64,000 nucleotides of DNA from JANYCO01 sp031416415 (GTDB lineage: Bacteria > Bacteroidota > Bacteroidia > Cytophagales > Cytophagaceae): assembly GCA_031416415.1 (NCBI GenBank), contig JANOTP010000131.1:1-64000 (forward strand), given 5' to 3'. The translations under genes and the position numbers were made by a program. The first letter of the stretch is position 1. Every line of letters starts with the position of its first letter. Positions 63,479 through 64,000 of the stretch are shown piece after piece. A model generated the notes under the pieces. The model ran no database searches and was not told the origin of the DNA. It saw only the letters and a list, made by a program, of their open reading frames with translations.

Positions 63479-64000
63479 ATGAGTGAGGAAATACTAAAGT
63501 CGCTTGCGCAGTTATACGCAATTATTACAAAGCAGGATGGCGGAGTTACAGAGAGTGAAAAGGTGTTTGTCGCCAATTCATTTAAAAAGAAGCTAAACCT
63601 TGCTACTGCTGAGCAATACTTTGCCCTTTATGAAGAGTTTCTTAAAGATGGTGAAGGGAAAGACGATGGTAAAAAAAGACTTACTTCTGTTAAAGATTCT
63701 GTAAAGACTCTTGGTATATGTAGGAAAATTAATAAAACGCTTACTCAAAAACAGAAAATAGTAGTAGTGATTGAACTACTAGAAATTTTAAAATCAGAAG
63801 CAAAAGATATAGCGCAACAGCAAGAGATTATTGATACTGTCTCTATTGCGTTTAATATAGAAAAAGAGGAGTATAAGACGCTTCAGACATTCGTCTTACA
63901 AGATAATATTCAACTCTTCGGAGATGAAAATATTCTAGTTATTAATAATAGAGATTCCTCTACAATACCTGGAAATGCTAAACACATCCATTCTGATTAT
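63479..64000 (+). CDS. TerB-like helical protein, 3' end beyond the window
   Basis: The ATG at 63479 opens a frame that runs to the window edge, so at least 174 residues are encoded and the gene is incomplete. Residues 1-60 (EEILKSLAQLYAIITKQDGG, VTESEKVFVANSFKKKL) resemble a TerB-type helical bundle with an acidic loop, and a second such unit follows at about 100-145 (KQKIVVVIELLEILKSEAKD). Residues 150-174 turn beta-rich (DNIQLFGDENILVINN), suggesting another domain beyond the edge. It starts 18 nt after the SiaC-like gene and is a candidate effector for the switch. Its remaining domains cannot be seen. Confidence 0.65.
   Translation, partial: MSEEILKSLAQLYAIITKQDGGVTESEKVFVANSFKKKLNLATAEQYFALYEEFLKDGEGKDDGKKRLTSVKDSVKTLGICRKINKTLTQKQKIVVVIELLEILKSEAKDIAQQQEIIDTVSIAFNIEKEEYKTLQTFVLQDNIQLFGDENILVINNRDSSTIPGNAKHIHSDY

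Noticed and set aside
1..64000. CRISPR arrays, insertion sequences, prophage genes, rRNA operons
   Set aside because: No periodic direct repeats with spacers, no transposase or integrase motifs, and no rRNA-like stretches were seen.

Overview
The window is a 64-kb, AT-rich chromosomal stretch from a member of the Bacteroidota, most likely a Cytophaga-like organism of the order Cytophagales. Evidence: Bacteroidota-type promoters (TTG or TTTG, a 16-21 nt spacer, then TAnnTTTG); a LysS with a C-terminal helical extension; a DAHP synthase-chorismate mutase fusion; PorT next to UbiE with a PorE-like protein alongside (type IX secretion, gliding or secretion lineage); many lipoproteins, TonB-dependent receptors and GAF signalling proteins; and little Shine-Dalgarno sequence. 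No species is assigned. No rRNA, CRISPR array, insertion sequence or prophage was found. One tRNA gene (Cys) is present.

Layout. 1-875 is the 3' end of a secreted lipoprotein gene, a paralogue of one at 47.1 kb, followed by half of a response-regulator receiver domain. 1.1-7.8 kb holds an alpha-helical protein, an HtrA protease, an rRNA methyltransferase-like enzyme, a YiiX-type peptidase-like protein and a sensor histidine kinase. 7.8-15.1 kb is housekeeping: lysS, a PII-like protein, a MATE exporter, proline dehydrogenase, DAHP synthase/chorismate mutase and aroB. 15.1-22.3 kb has a LytS/LytTR two-component pair, a VWA lipoprotein, a ceramidase-like membrane enzyme with a YiaA-like partner, smpB and hemE. 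22.4-26.9 kb has a lipoprotein, an ECF sigma factor overlapping a dual-membrane anti-sigma/beta-barrel protein, and a YdcF-like lipoprotein. 26.9-29.8 kb is an RsbU/RsbV/RsbW-type partner-switching operon. 29.9-38.2 kb carries guaB, a Cys-rich Rrf2 regulator, a TonB-dependent receptor, tRNA-Cys, an aldo/keto reductase and a sodium/solute symporter. 38.3-40.2 kb is a 7TM-DISM/GAF receptor with no output domain.

41.2-48.2 kb is a compact five-gene operon ending in a strong terminator. It encodes a tandem carbohydrate-binding-like secreted protein, a GH16 beta-glucanase lipoprotein, two outer-membrane barrel proteins and a lipoprotein with a binding-like C-terminus. It looks like a beta-glucan locus that lacks SusC/SusD. 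48.3-53.7 kb has a membrane protein of unknown role, a probable novel structured ncRNA, porT, ubiE and a PorE-like TPR/propeller/OmpA protein.

54.3-64 kb is a nine-gene signalling run on one strand: CheR, CheB, a membrane GAF protein, YfiR, a TonB-dependent receptor, a HAMP-GAF-PAS-PAS-PP2C phosphatase (SiaA-like), SiaB-like, SiaC-like and a truncated TerB-like gene. It resembles a trans-envelope relay from an outer-membrane receptor through periplasmic YfiR to a partner switch inside the cell, and is the most likely undescribed system in the window. The gene-less stretches at 36.0-36.6, 40.2-41.2, 49.4-49.9 and 53.7-54.3 kb carry strong hairpins described individually.
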